DNA from: an uncultured Flavobacterium sp.
GTDB lineage: Bacteria; Bacteroidota; Bacteroidia; Flavobacteriales; Flavobacteriaceae
Direction of reading: 5' to 3'
DNA: 64,000 nucleotides
NCBI RefSeq assembly: GCF_951805225.1
Contig: NZ_OX638201.1
Span: 620,001-684,000 of the forward strand
Shown here: positions 7,014 to 15,333 of the stretch, piece after piece
Position numbering within the stretch: position 1 is the first letter of the stretch
Layout: each line of letters opens with the position of its first letter
Notes under the pieces: generated by a model
What the model saw: the letters and a program-made list of their open reading frames with translations, nothing else
Database searches by the model: none
Told to the model about the DNA's origin: nothing
Made by a program: the position numbers and the translations under genes

Positions 7014-7050
7014 TTTTTACACATATAAAATCTATGTTTTTATGTGTTTA
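7014..7050 (-). repeat. ACACATARAAACATAG repeat, copy abutting the sulfurtransferase stop
   Basis: On the minus strand the sequence after the sulfurtransferase TAA (7048-7050) reads ACACATAAAAACATAGATTT followed by TATATGTGT. It closely matches 15178-15213, where G replaces one A and TA is deleted. The ends ACACATA/TATGTGT are inverted, so it can form a hairpin. Confidence 0.65.
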
Positions 7051-7902
7051 ATTTTTCTCTTTTGTGAACATTTCGCGATCGTTTCGTGACCATTCGCTCC
7101 AGGAACCTACATAAAGTTTTGGAATCGAAATTCCAGCATAATCCATTGCTAATAAAGTATGGCAAGCAGTAACTCCGGAACCGCAATGAACAATTATATT
7201 TTCAGGATTTTTGTCGTTTATAATTGCGGAATATTTCTCTGCTAAAACTTCAGGTGATTTGTAAAATCCTTCTTCATTTAAATTTTCGCTAAACGGAACA
7301 TTTATCGCACCAGGAATATGTCCGGCAATTAAATCCAAAGGTTCTATTAAACCATCAAAACGATTTTTATCTCTAACATCAATTACAATATTTTGATCGT
7401 TATTTCGGGCTTTTTCGACTTCATCGATATCGGCTAGAAGTAATTTCCATTCTGATATTGGGTAATTTTCATTTGCATCAAAAATCTCAGTTTCTGAACT
7501 TGTCGGATAATCTGCTTTTATTGCTGCTTGTAAACCTCCGTTTAAAACCTGAACTTTTTCGTGACCAATTGCTTTCAACATCCACCAAAATCTTGCTGCG
7601 GCATTTGATCCGTTTTTATCATCATAAATAATAACAAAACTAGAAGGCGAAATTCCGAGTTTTGAAAGTACTTGAGAAAATTTTTCGAAAGAAGGCAAAG
7701 GATGTCTTCCTCCATTTGCAGGATCAGTTTCTACTGATGCTAAATCCCGATTTAAATCGATATATCGAGCGCCTTTCAAATGTTCGTTTTTGTAATTTTC
7801 TTCGGCATTGATTCCGGCTCTGGCATCAATAAAAACAAACTCAGAAGTATCTTTTAGTTTTAAAAGTTCTTCAGGATTTATAATTGGAGAAAGTTTTGAC
7901 AT
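7048..7902 (-). CDS. two-domain sulfurtransferase (3-mercaptopyruvate type)
   Basis: The 284-residue protein has the standard tandem rhodanese architecture. The first domain (about residues 8-130) is non-catalytic. The second (about residues 155-275) contains the active-site loop CGSGVTA at 240-246 with Cys240. CGSGVTA, rather than CRKGVTA, is the loop usually seen in 3-mercaptopyruvate sulfurtransferases, which transfer sulfur to thiols or cyanide in the cytoplasm. 'NGGLQAAIKA' and 'GAINVPFS' are further conserved segments. The gene starts 11 bases after the ThuA gene, suggesting a shared transcript. A repeat begins directly at its stop codon. Confidence 0.88.
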   Translation of the reverse strand: MSKLSPIINPEELLKLKDTSEFVFIDARAGINAEENYKNEHLKGARYIDLNRDLASVETDPANGGRHPLPSFEKFSQVLSKLGISPSSFVIIYDDKNGSNAAARFWWMLKAIGHEKVQVLNGGLQAAIKADYPTSSETEIFDANENYPISEWKLLLADIDEVEKARNNDQNIVIDVRDKNRFDGLIEPLDLIAGHIPGAINVPFSENLNEEGFYKSPEVLAEKYSAIINDKNPENIIVHCGSGVTACHTLLAMDYAGISIPKLYVGSWSEWSRNDREMFTKEKN

Positions 7903-7913
7903 CTTAAATAATT

Positions 7914-8768
7914 TTATTTTTTAGAATTTCCTAACCAAAGCAATGTATTCAAAATTAATTGGCTTTCTACTTTGTTTTCAAATGTATACGAAAGTGTTTT
8001 GTTCGTTCCGTGTTCATAATCAATATCATTATGACCCATATTTACATACAGCATTTTGTAGTTTTTATTGGTCCAAACGACAGGATAATAACCGCTATGC
8101 CAGATTTCATGCGCTTTTGGTCCGGTTCCAAGTGGGAAACTGCTTTCGTCAATTGCCAAAAGAATTTTAATGTCCGGATTTTTGGTAAGATCGTTAGTCC
8201 ATCTGTACCATTCGTTTGGCGCTGATGAAAATGTCTTTGGAATATTTTTCGTAACCGGATGTTGATTTTCTACTCGCAAAACTGCCGATGTTGGTCGCCA
8301 GGTATTGCTTCCGTATTCGCCGGAACCTAAAAAAGTATTGTGATACCAATTCCAGTTTTGAGGATAATCAGAATCGTTTAATGCAAAAGCCGAAAAATGA
8401 AATCCTATAAAACCTCCGCCATTTTCCATGTATTTATGAAAAGCTTCTCGCTGACTTGGCGTTTCAGGTCTTGTATCCAGAAATAAAACAACTTGATATT
8501 TTGCCAGGAATTTAGCGTTTAAATTGTCCCAATTGTTGGTAGAATCATATTCAAAATGATTTTCTTCAGCAACTTTTGGAAAATATTTATTAGCTTCATG
8601 AACAAAACTTATATGTGCCTGATCATTTTTCGCAGTATAAAAAGCAATTACTTTAAATTTTGATTTGCTTTTTTTCTGCTGAGAATATCCAGCAAAACAA
8701 CCTAAAAAAAGTATTATCAAGAGACTCTTTACAATTAGAATACAAGCTTTGTTATTAAAAATGGTCAT
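7914..8768 (-). CDS. exported ThuA-domain protein
   Basis: The 284-residue protein has an N-terminal hydrophobic segment (residues about 8-27, ending CFAGYSQQ) that looks like a signal peptide. The remainder matches the ThuA (trehalose utilisation) fold: 'VIAFYTAKNDQAHISFVHEA' near the start, 'VVLFLDTRPETPSQREAF', 'GGGFIGFHFSAFA', and 'YPVVWTNKNYKMLYVNMGHN' near the end. ThuA domains are related to class I glutamine amidotransferases, but the catalytic role of exported Bacteroidota members is not settled, although they often accompany sugar-oxidation genes. The gene lies 11 bases upstream of the sulfurtransferase gene. Confidence 0.82.
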   Translation of the reverse strand: MTIFNNKACILIVKSLLIILFLGCFAGYSQQKKSKSKFKVIAFYTAKNDQAHISFVHEANKYFPKVAEENHFEYDSTNNWDNLNAKFLAKYQVVLFLDTRPETPSQREAFHKYMENGGGFIGFHFSAFALNDSDYPQNWNWYHNTFLGSGEYGSNTWRPTSAVLRVENQHPVTKNIPKTFSSAPNEWYRWTNDLTKNPDIKILLAIDESSFPLGTGPKAHEIWHSGYYPVVWTNKNYKMLYVNMGHNDIDYEHGTNKTLSYTFENKVESQLILNTLLWLGNSKK

Positions 8769-8801
8769 TCAATATAGTTTGGTTGGTTAGTTAATTTTTG
8801 A

Positions 8802-9191
8802 TTAATCAGGAATTTTCTCGATCAAAATTTCATTTCCGGATTTGTCATAATATGTACATGTCATTTCGATAATATCAACTCTCCATTTTGCAATACCACA
8901 TTGCGCAGCATGATTGCAGAAAGCAAGATAATCCGTTTGACCGCTTTGGTGCATTACCAAAAATTCGATAAAACGTTCTTTATTGGCAAGAGAAGCAACC
9001 TCAATTTCCGGATATCTTTCCTCTGCTGAAACCGTATAATTATTTACGCCATAATATTCGACATTACCATTATTTACAAATGTGTCGTAACCTTTAACGC
9101 CTAAAATAATTAGGTCTTGTATATAATTTGGAAAATCTGCACCGCTTTGTACTTTCGAATGCGCTTCTTTGATTTGTTCTAGTGTAAACAT
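8802..9191 (-). CDS. DUF1398 family protein
   Basis: This 129-residue soluble protein fits the DUF1398 family, whose function is not established. Typical features are the start MFTLEQIKEAHSKVQSGADF, a central 'GVKGYDTFVNNGNVEYYG', and a C-terminal region 'CGIAKWRVDIIEMTCTYYD'. It has no signal peptide or membrane segment. It is separated from the upstream alpha/beta hydrolase gene by a 25-bp perfect inverted repeat (9221-9293), which may uncouple the two. Some members are labelled phage envelope proteins in databases; nothing phage-like is seen around it. Confidence 0.75.
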   Translation of the reverse strand: MFTLEQIKEAHSKVQSGADFPNYIQDLIILGVKGYDTFVNNGNVEYYGVNNYTVSAEERYPEIEVASLANKERFIEFLVMHQSGQTDYLAFCNHAAQCGIAKWRVDIIEMTCTYYDKSGNEILIEKIPD

Positions 9192-9220
9192 ATATTTTAG
9201 TTTTAGATTAGTTATATTGA

Positions 9221-9293
9221 AGTTTCCGCCACGAATTCACGAATTATTTTTAAATAATTTAGCAATGAAATTCGTGAATTCGTGGCGGAAACT
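9221..9293. repeat. 25-bp perfect inverted repeat (CCGCCACGAATTCACGAATT family)
   Basis: The arms at 9221-9245 and 9269-9293 are exact reverse complements around a 23-base loop. Related partial copies (CCACGAATT or its complement) occur near 58213-58243 and 61169-61185. The element ends 8 bases past the stop of the alpha/beta hydrolase gene. Confidence 0.9.
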
Positions 9294-9301
9294 CTTATTG
9301 T

Positions 9302-10291
9302 TTATTTCAAAAATACAATTAATGGTTTTATAAATTGATCGAAAGATTCAATATGTGGCAAATGTCCGGTATTTGGAACTTCTACTAATTTTGAATTCGG
9401 AATTGCTTTTTGTGTCTTTTTGCCTAGCTCTAAATAATTCCCCATTGTTTTTCGAACTTCTTCAGAAACCAATGGTTTTCCTAAAGCCGTTTTATCTCTC
9501 GTTCCGATGATTAAAAGTGTTGGACTTTTTATGTTTTTAAATTCATATAAAACAGGTTGTGTAAAAATCATATCATACAAAAGTGCGGAGTTCCAGGCAA
9601 CGCGATCATAATCAGGAGCAGTTGTCCAGCCAGCGCCAAGTTCAGCCCATTTTTGGAAATCAGCATTCCATTTTCCATCATAATAATTGGTCATCTGATA
9701 AGTTTTTATGTTCTGATAGTTTTGTTTTAATTCAGATTCATACCACCAATCGACAGGTTTGTAGGGAACAACAAGTTTCCAGTCTTCAAGACCAATTGGA
9801 TTTTCGAGTACTAATTTTTCGGTAGTTTCAGGATACATTAAGGCAAATCTGGTTGCTAACATTCCGCCCATAGAATGACCGAGAATGGTTGTTTTTTCGA
9901 TTCCTAAATGATCTAATAATTTCTTAGTGTTTTCTGCAAGTTGCTGAAATGTGTATTGAAAATTATCCGGTTTTGACGATTTTCCAAATCCTATTTGATC
10001 CGGAACTATAACTCGAAATCCTTCGGCACTTAATGCTTTTATAGTGGTTTCCCAATAAGCTCCGTTGAAATTTTTACCGTGAAGCAAAACAATATTTTTG
10101 TTGTTGTAATTCGGCGGAATAATATCCATATAAGCCATTTTTAGATATTGGCGCTGATTGCTCAATTCTATGAACTTTACAGGAAATGGATATTCGTAAT
10201 TACTTAGATTAATATCTAATGCTTTGATTTTTACTTCTTGCGAAAAACAGAAAACAGGAAATAATAGGAATATTAATTTTATAATTTTCAT
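9302..10291 (-). CDS. exported alpha/beta hydrolase
   Basis: The 329-residue protein begins with a signal peptide (MKIIKLIFLLFPVFCFSQ) and continues as an alpha/beta-hydrolase fold. The oxyanion segment HGKNFNG is at 71-77 and the nucleophile elbow GHSMGG at 138-143 with Ser140. The likely acid is Asp266 in GTRDKTALGK and the histidine is His310 in NTGHLPH. All three triad residues are therefore present. The substrate is not evident; related proteins act as haloperoxidase-like or ester hydrolases. The gene is monocistronic or loosely linked to the DUF1398 gene. Confidence 0.88.
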   Translation of the reverse strand: MKIIKLIFLLFPVFCFSQEVKIKALDINLSNYEYPFPVKFIELSNQRQYLKMAYMDIIPPNYNNKNIVLLHGKNFNGAYWETTIKALSAEGFRVIVPDQIGFGKSSKPDNFQYTFQQLAENTKKLLDHLGIEKTTILGHSMGGMLATRFALMYPETTEKLVLENPIGLEDWKLVVPYKPVDWWYESELKQNYQNIKTYQMTNYYDGKWNADFQKWAELGAGWTTAPDYDRVAWNSALLYDMIFTQPVLYEFKNIKSPTLLIIGTRDKTALGKPLVSEEVRKTMGNYLELGKKTQKAIPNSKLVEVPNTGHLPHIESFDQFIKPLIVFLK

Positions 10292-10596
10292 TTTCGGGCA
10301 GATTTTGAATTTACAGGATTATAAAATTACCGTTAAGCATCTTTAAATGCAAAAAATAGAGTCTTAAAGTTATCAGAAAATCTAAAAAGAAGAGATTTTA
10401 GAACTGTTTGTAATTAATTATTATTGAATTTTTAGCGAATAGAGCATTATATTTTGTAAATTTAATGTCCCGTAAGACACTGATTGTGAAAATATTGCAT
10501 TTTAACGAGTAATGCTGTACTTCAAAGAACTTCTTTTATTAACAGGAAAATAGTCTGTAAATTAGAGTAAGAATGTTGTATGCTAAAACTGGTATT
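10292..10596. other. divergent intergenic region
   Basis: This roughly 305-base AT-rich stretch separates the divergent alpha/beta hydrolase and outer-membrane-like gene. A TATATTTTG-like -7 element near 10448-10456 (plus strand) might serve the rightward gene. I see no repeat family or small ORF here. Confidence 0.45.
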
Positions 10597-11289
10597 ATGA
10601 AAAAAACTATACTTTTACTCTTACTCACAACGCCTATATTTGCTCAGGAAGTCAATACATTTGATTTCGCAGTAATAAATTCTACTTTAATATCTCCTAA
10701 TATCGATCTTGATAAAGGGAGGAGCGTTGTTGCCGCCAATAAAGATGAATATTCGTCTTATTTTCAGTATGCATTTGATATGTGTGATGATGATATTATT
10801 TTTGGTGCCGGAATTGATAAATCTGAGATTGACCGAACTTATATTGGTTATATTGGAAAAATCTGCGATAAGTTCAGAGCGACAATTGCAATTGGTTATG
10901 TTGATTCTAGAAGTGATTATCAAGGAACTTTTACAGGATTTAGTGTTTCGTATAATTTTGGTGAAAATACTTTTGTAGGCGCAAGTTTAGAGAATTTGCA
11001 TTCTTCAATTGTTGATTATGAAACGGATGAGAGTTTTGATTACTATAAAAAACTGGTTCCGAAAGTTTTTGCGAGTTACGAAATTATTCCACATATAATT
11101 GCTTTTGGGCAATTGAGCAGTAGAGTCAATGATATTGCTTTAAAATATCAAGTTGATCGATTTTCGACTGGCGGATTTTATTCCGGACATGGAGTCGGTG
11201 GTATTTTTGGAACTCTTGATATTGGCAGGTTTGCAGTTTCTTGCAGTACTACTTTTGATAAAGTGAATTTTGGTTTGAAATTTCAATAA
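10597..11289 (+). CDS. predicted outer-membrane beta-barrel protein, unknown function
   Basis: From the ATG at 10597 the protein has 230 residues. It starts with a canonical signal peptide (MKKTILLLLLTTPIFAQ), which is why this start is preferred over the ATG at 10573. The mature part alternates polar and hydrophobic residues in many short strands rich in glycine and tyrosine, such as 'YIGYIGKICDKFRATIAIGY' and 'NTFVGASLEN'. It ends in aromatic phenylalanine (KVNFGLKFQ), as many small barrel proteins do. I do not recognise a specific family. It is flanked by convergent and divergent neighbours and appears to be alone. Confidence 0.6.
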   Translation: MKKTILLLLLTTPIFAQEVNTFDFAVINSTLISPNIDLDKGRSVVAANKDEYSSYFQYAFDMCDDDIIFGAGIDKSEIDRTYIGYIGKICDKFRATIAIGYVDSRSDYQGTFTGFSVSYNFGENTFVGASLENLHSSIVDYETDESFDYYKKLVPKVFASYEIIPHIIAFGQLSSRVNDIALKYQVDRFSTGGFYSGHGVGGIFGTLDIGRFAVSCSTTFDKVNFGLKFQ

Positions 11290-11373
11290 ATTGATTGCCC
11301 ACGGATTTTACTGATTAAGCGGGTTTTGGCGGATTTTTTTAGATTATAAAATTCGATGTATAGAATTGAAAAA

Positions 11374-11455
11374 GTTTCACGCAGATTTTACAGATTATGG
11401 CAGATTTATTTTGAAAAAATCTATCTGCTTAAATTTTTTTAAATCTGCGTGAAAC
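11374..11455. repeat. inverted repeat with CTGCGTGAAAC arms
   Basis: The arm GTTTCACGCAGATTT (11374-11388) pairs exactly with AAATCTGCGTGAAAC (11441-11455). Similar ATCTGCGTGA text recurs at 46660-46672, 49248-49255 (as CCGCGTGAAAC) and 61578-61612. It is a dispersed element rather than a simple terminator. Confidence 0.7.
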
Positions 11456-11512
11456 AAAAAAACTTGGCGAGATTAAATCGATTTAATGTGTTTTCTATTC
11501 TTTTGAATAGTT

Positions 11513-12358
11513 TTATTCTTTGTCTTTTTTAATCGTTATTACTCTTTGTGGATATGGAATATCGATTTTAGCTTCGTCAAAACGTTTTTTTATACTTTGT
11601 AATAAATCGCAATACATCACAAAACCATCTGTTGAGTTTTTGGCCCAAGCCCAAGCTTTTAAGTTTACGCTTGAATCTGCGAGTGCAACAACTCTTGCCA
11701 CGACCAAAGGTGTTTTTTGCTTTTTATTTTCGGCGGTTCTGGTGTCGATAAAAAGCGGATGTTTGGCAATTTCATCTTGCATGATTTCTAATGCTTTTTC
11801 GACATTGGATTCATAACCAATTCCAATTTCGATGATTTTGCAGCATTTAGTATCGTGCATATTCGTGTTTACAATAATCTGATTGCTTATTACGGAATTT
11901 GGGATTATAATTCGGTTATTTTCGGCATCTTTCAAAACGACTTGTCTCAAATTAATATCTTCTACTGTGCCGATAAAATTATTGATTGTGATTTTATCGT
12001 TTATTCGGAAAGGTTTAAAAATAACCAGAAATATTCCGCTAACGATATTACTCAAAGCTTGTTGAGAAGCTAAACCTGCGACTAACGAAATAACGCCGGC
12101 ACCTGCTAAAAAGGAATGTCCGATAATTTTGAATTCGGGGATTTGTATTAAGGCAAAGGCAAATCCTAAAATGTAAATTACGGTTATAATCAAATGCTTT
12201 AAAAATCTAAATCCTGTCGCATCATATTCTTTATCGGATAATTTTCGATACAAAAAATAACGAAGTACTTTGTCTGTAACAGCGCCAAGAACGATTGTTA
12301 CAAGTGCAATTGTAGCAATAACGATAATTATTCTAAAGTCTTTTAGGAAATCGATCAT
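11513..12358 (-). CDS. small-conductance mechanosensitive channel family protein (MscS-like)
   Basis: Starting at the ATG at 12358 the protein has 281 residues. Three hydrophobic helices (about residues 8-30, 55-78 and 82-105) are followed by the pore-lining, glycine/alanine-rich segment 'GAGVISLVAGLASQQALSNI' and the MscS beta domain 'FKPFRINDKITI'. A cytoplasmic alpha/beta region follows. MscS channels relieve turgor during osmotic downshock in the inner membrane. An upstream in-frame ATG at 12382 would add eight residues, but that stretch lies in the arm of a terminator hairpin, so 12358 is the likelier start. Confidence 0.9.
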   Translation of the reverse strand: MIDFLKDFRIIIVIATIALVTIVLGAVTDKVLRYFLYRKLSDKEYDATGFRFLKHLIITVIYILGFAFALIQIPEFKIIGHSFLAGAGVISLVAGLASQQALSNIVSGIFLVIFKPFRINDKITINNFIGTVEDINLRQVVLKDAENNRIIIPNSVISNQIIVNTNMHDTKCCKIIEIGIGYESNVEKALEIMQDEIAKHPLFIDTRTAENKKQKTPLVVARVVALADSSVNLKAWAWAKNSTDGFVMYCDLLQSIKKRFDEAKIDIPYPQRVITIKKDKE

Positions 12359-12373
12359 GAGTTTTGAATTTAA

Positions 12374-12418
12374 AAAATCCAAAAAACATATATTTAAAAT
12401 TATAGTTTTTTGGATTTT
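12374..12418 (-). terminator. terminator-like hairpin after the thioesterase gene
   Basis: AAAATCCAAAAAAC and GTTTTTTGGATTTT are perfect 14-bp arms followed by T residues on the minus strand. It ends just upstream of the MscS start at 12358. Confidence 0.7.
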
Positions 12419-12446
12419 ATAAAGTTATGAAAAATGAAGTTTGTTT

Positions 12447-12884
12447 TTATAATCCAACAAAATCATCACTTTTTGGGAATATGCTCAAAGCTTCAATTGC
12501 AATTTCTGGTGTTGGAGATGCTAATTTGCGTAGTTTGGTATCCATCCATGCGCCATCAACTGTAATTACTGCACAAAGTGTATCGTCTTCTCTTCTAAAT
12601 TCGTGAATGATTGACCAACGCGAAGCATCTGGTTTCATTTTTGAAGTTTTTGTATGAAGGAATATTTTATCTGAAAGTTTTAGTTCTTTTCTAAAGATGC
12701 ATTCTTCTCTAAATAAAACAGGACCAAAACCTTGTGTTTGCATTACTCTTAAAGTCAAACCAAGTTCTTCGAGGATTTCGATACGATGTTGCGCACCAAA
12801 ATCGTAATAAGCACTATGACGAACGTGAAAATTTGGGTCAAGATCTGACCAGCGAAATGAAATTTCTTTAATAAATGAAGCCAT
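12447..12884 (-). CDS. acyl-CoA thioesterase (hotdog fold, 4HBT type)
   Basis: The 145-residue protein has the hotdog pattern of 4-hydroxybenzoyl-CoA-type thioesterases. An N-terminal strand leads to 'RWSDLDPNFHVRHSAYYDF' (residues about 11-29), where the Asp and surrounding residues form the usual active-site region. Later strands include 'ILHTKTSKMKPDASRWSIIHEF'. Such enzymes hydrolyse acyl-CoA thioesters in the cytoplasm; the chain-length preference cannot be read from sequence. The gene has a terminator after it and stands alone. Confidence 0.82.
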   Translation of the reverse strand: MASFIKEISFRWSDLDPNFHVRHSAYYDFGAQHRIEILEELGLTLRVMQTQGFGPVLFREECIFRKELKLSDKIFLHTKTSKMKPDASRWSIIHEFRREDDTLCAVITVDGAWMDTKLRKLASPTPEIAIEALSIFPKSDDFVGL

Positions 12885-13050
12885 TTTATACTTGTATTTT
12901 AATTTTATTCTGAATGTTTTTATATTGAATATTATTTCATAAAAACAATCATTTTCAGAAAACCGAAATTACAAATAAAAAAGCAAATTGATAGCAGAAA
13001 AGCAAAAAGTATTATTCGTGCATAGTAAATTTTTATCTCTTTTAGGATAA

Positions 13051-13521
13051 TTATATACTTTCCAAATTATCCCATTCGTATTCAATTTTGTTGATTTTTA
13101 AATAATATGGAATTAATAATGCAAGTTCTAATCGCAAAGAAAAATGTCCGTTTACGTCGTTAATAAACGGAAGTATAAACATGGAAGCGATGCAAATTAC
13201 AACTCCAAGTATTGCGTCAATTTTAGCTAGTGATATGGCATTTTCTTTTTCGAACCAAAGGGAATAACCAACATATGCTTTAAATGTTATAATGGCGATA
13301 ATGAAAATCCCAATTCCTGAGAGTGCTGTATTGCTGCTAAAACCATAAATTGACAGGTTTACGTTTGATGTAAAAAAACTAAAAGGTATTGTTGCGAAAC
13401 CAACAACGCCCATTATCATAAAAATCCAACAGAATGTCTTAATCCACCACGGGAGAAGTTGTCTTCTAATAATTTCAGGTTTGTCAAATTGGTCAAATTG
13501 GCTTTCTAGTTCTTGGTTCAT
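13051..13521 (-). CDS. small multi-pass membrane protein, unknown function
   Basis: The 156-residue protein has a polar N-terminus (MNQELESQFDQFDKPEI) and four hydrophobic segments around residues 24-48, 62-85, 99-118 and 125-142. I do not recognise its family. Similar small membrane proteins are common in Flavobacterium, and no catalytic or binding motif is visible. It stands alone between the thioesterase gene and a repeat-rich gap. The reading frame and codon usage look genuine. Confidence 0.55.
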   Translation of the reverse strand: MNQELESQFDQFDKPEIIRRQLLPWWIKTFCWIFMIMGVVGFATIPFSFFTSNVNLSIYGFSSNTALSGIGIFIIAIITFKAYVGYSLWFEKENAISLAKIDAILGVVICIASMFILPFINDVNGHFSLRLELALLIPYYLKINKIEYEWDNLESI

Positions 13522-13884
13522 GGTTTTGGGTTTATGGTTTTGGTTGACGAATATAGATTAAATTTTAATATTATTTGTAATAATAGATTTTCTCATGAAA
13601 ACGAATGTCCTAGCCCTGATGAAAGCAGCATCCTTTTTTGCCGGGGTTCGGCACAAAAGATACAGCGGACAGCAGGAAATAGCTCCTGATTAAAAAATTT
13701 ATATTCACCGCGTTAATTTGTGTAGTCCCTACGGGACAATATTATTTTTGTGTCTACCGATTTGTTTTTTACCGACCTGTAACTCCTAACGGAGTATTTT
13801 TTGGGATGTTTAATATGCATCGTAAAGGATGGATGTTGGTAGAAAATTTGACAAAGATGATCGCTTCATGGATTAAAATCAACA
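13522..13884. other. repeat-filled intergenic interval
   Basis: These 363 bases contain copy 2 of the 82-nt hairpin element (13609-13690) and two mini-hairpins: GTCCCTACGGGAC at 13725-13737 and ACTCCTAACGGAGT at 13784-13797. I see no coding frame. Confidence 0.65.
13609..13690 (+). repeat. 82-nt hairpin element, copy 2
   Basis: It starts CCTAGCCCTGATGAAAGCAG and ends AGCAGGAAATAGCTCCTGA. The core pairs TTTTTGCCG with CGGCACAAAAG around GGGTT with one mismatch. The flanks are nearly identical to copies 1, 3 and 4. Confidence 0.85.
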
Positions 13885-15114
13885 CTATTTAATTGCATTT
13901 ATATTTTTGATTATTGTTACTTTGTCAGCAGAAGAATTGGTGATTTGTAATGCTTTTTCAAAATTTTCTATGGCTTTTTTATTGTCAATATTAGTATAAA
14001 GATTGCCTAATAAAGAGTAATAAAAAGGATTATTGGTCAGATTTAGTTTTTCGGCTTCGATAATAGCTTCTTGTTTTCCATTGGTTTTGGCAAGGGCAAA
14101 AGTTCTGTTTAAAGCTGCGATAGGCGAGTATTCTAAAATAAGAAGGCGATTGTAGAGTTGTAATATGTTTTGCCATTTTTCTGGTGTGTCTTCTTTTTGT
14201 GTGTGCCAATAAGCAATTCCTGCTTCAAGATGGTATTTTGAAAGATGGTTTCCTGTAGAAGCTTTAACTAAATAATGTTGTCCTTTTTCGATTAATTCCT
14301 GATTCCAAAGCGTTTCATCCTGATCTTGATACAAAATTGTTTCGCCATCTTCATTTGTTCTGGCGTCAAATCTGGAACTGTGAAAACACATTAGAGAAAG
14401 CAAAGCATTTACGGAAGGTAAGTTGGTTGTTGGATTTTCGATCAATAAAAAAGTCAAACGCATGGCTTCTGCGCAAAGATCTTTTCGCAGAATAGTGTTT
14501 TGCGATGTAGAATAATAACCTTCGGAAAACAGTAAATATAAAGTTGTCAGAACGGTTTCTAATCTATTATTGATTTCCGAAACTGTTGGTTGTTCAATCT
14601 TAATGTTGGCTTCTTTGAGTTTTTCTTTGGCACGATTGATTCTTTTATAAATAACTTCTTTATTGGTTAAAAAAGCATCGGCAATTTCCTGAATTCCAAA
14701 TCCGCATAATAAATTTAATGCTAATGCAATTTGTGCTTCACCTGAATTTTCAGGATTGCAAACCGTAAATATCATCGCTAATTGACTGTCATTTATATTT
14801 TTGTTTGACAAGTCGATTTCAATTTCTTCAGATTTATTTGTGGTATGTTTTATTTCTACGGAAAGCTTTTGCTCAAAAACAGCATTTCGTTTGAGGTAAT
14901 TTTTGGTTTTGTTTTTAGCCACGGTATAAAGCCACGCTGTTGGATTTTCGGGAATTCCTTTTAAACTCCATAATTCTGTTGCAGCGAGAAATGTGTCGCT
15001 TGTAATGTCTTCGGCAATTTCGATATTATCGATTCCAAATAAATAACAGAGCACCGAAACTATTTTTCGGTACTCTGTTCTGAATAAATTGGGTAAAAGC
15101 TGGCTTTCTTCCAT
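13885..15114 (-). CDS. ECF-type RNA polymerase sigma factor with C-terminal TPR-like extension (ECF42-like)
   Basis: From the ATG at 15114 (MEESQLLPNLFRTEYRK) the protein has 409 residues. An upstream in-frame ATG at 15183 lies inside a repeat and is less likely. Sigma region 2 is at about residues 8-75 ('IEIAEDITSDTFLAATELW', 'PTAWLYTVAKNK'). A region-4 helix-turn-helix follows at about 125-180 ('LLCGFGIQEIADAFL'). A long C-terminal helical extension ('NPFYYSLLGNLYTNIDNKKA', TPR-like) replaces any anti-sigma partner. This architecture, together with a YciI/DGPF-type gene just upstream, is the hallmark of the ECF42 group, whose extension is required for activity in studied members. Confidence 0.88.
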   Translation of the reverse strand: MEESQLLPNLFRTEYRKIVSVLCYLFGIDNIEIAEDITSDTFLAATELWSLKGIPENPTAWLYTVAKNKTKNYLKRNAVFEQKLSVEIKHTTNKSEEIEIDLSNKNINDSQLAMIFTVCNPENSGEAQIALALNLLCGFGIQEIADAFLTNKEVIYKRINRAKEKLKEANIKIEQPTVSEINNRLETVLTTLYLLFSEGYYSTSQNTILRKDLCAEAMRLTFLLIENPTTNLPSVNALLSLMCFHSSRFDARTNEDGETILYQDQDETLWNQELIEKGQHYLVKASTGNHLSKYHLEAGIAYWHTQKEDTPEKWQNILQLYNRLLILEYSPIAALNRTFALAKTNGKQEAIIEAEKLNLTNNPFYYSLLGNLYTNIDNKKAIENFEKALQITNSSADKVTIIKNINAIK

Positions 15115-15177
15115 GATTCTATGCGATACTTTTTGTGAAAAGTAAACTGTTAGATGTAATTTATAAAAGCTTAATTT

Positions 15178-15316
15178 AAACACATAGAAACATAGATTTT
15201 ATGTGTGAAAAAGAAAATAAAAAAGAAATTCATTTCTTGCACATAGCGAACTTTGTGTATTTCAAATAAGTGAAACGCCTTATTTTTTTGCTAAAAAAGT
15301 CTATGTTTCTATGTGT
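15178..15316. repeat. ACACATAGAAACATAG repeat with a distal inverted arm
   Basis: The sequence at 15178-15213 matches the copy at 7014-7050. Its first 16 bases, CACATAGAAACATAGA (15181-15196), are exactly inverted at 15300-15315. The whole structure fills the gap between the sigma factor and YciI-like genes. Confidence 0.7.
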
Positions 15317-15333
15317 TGAAAAATAATTATTTA

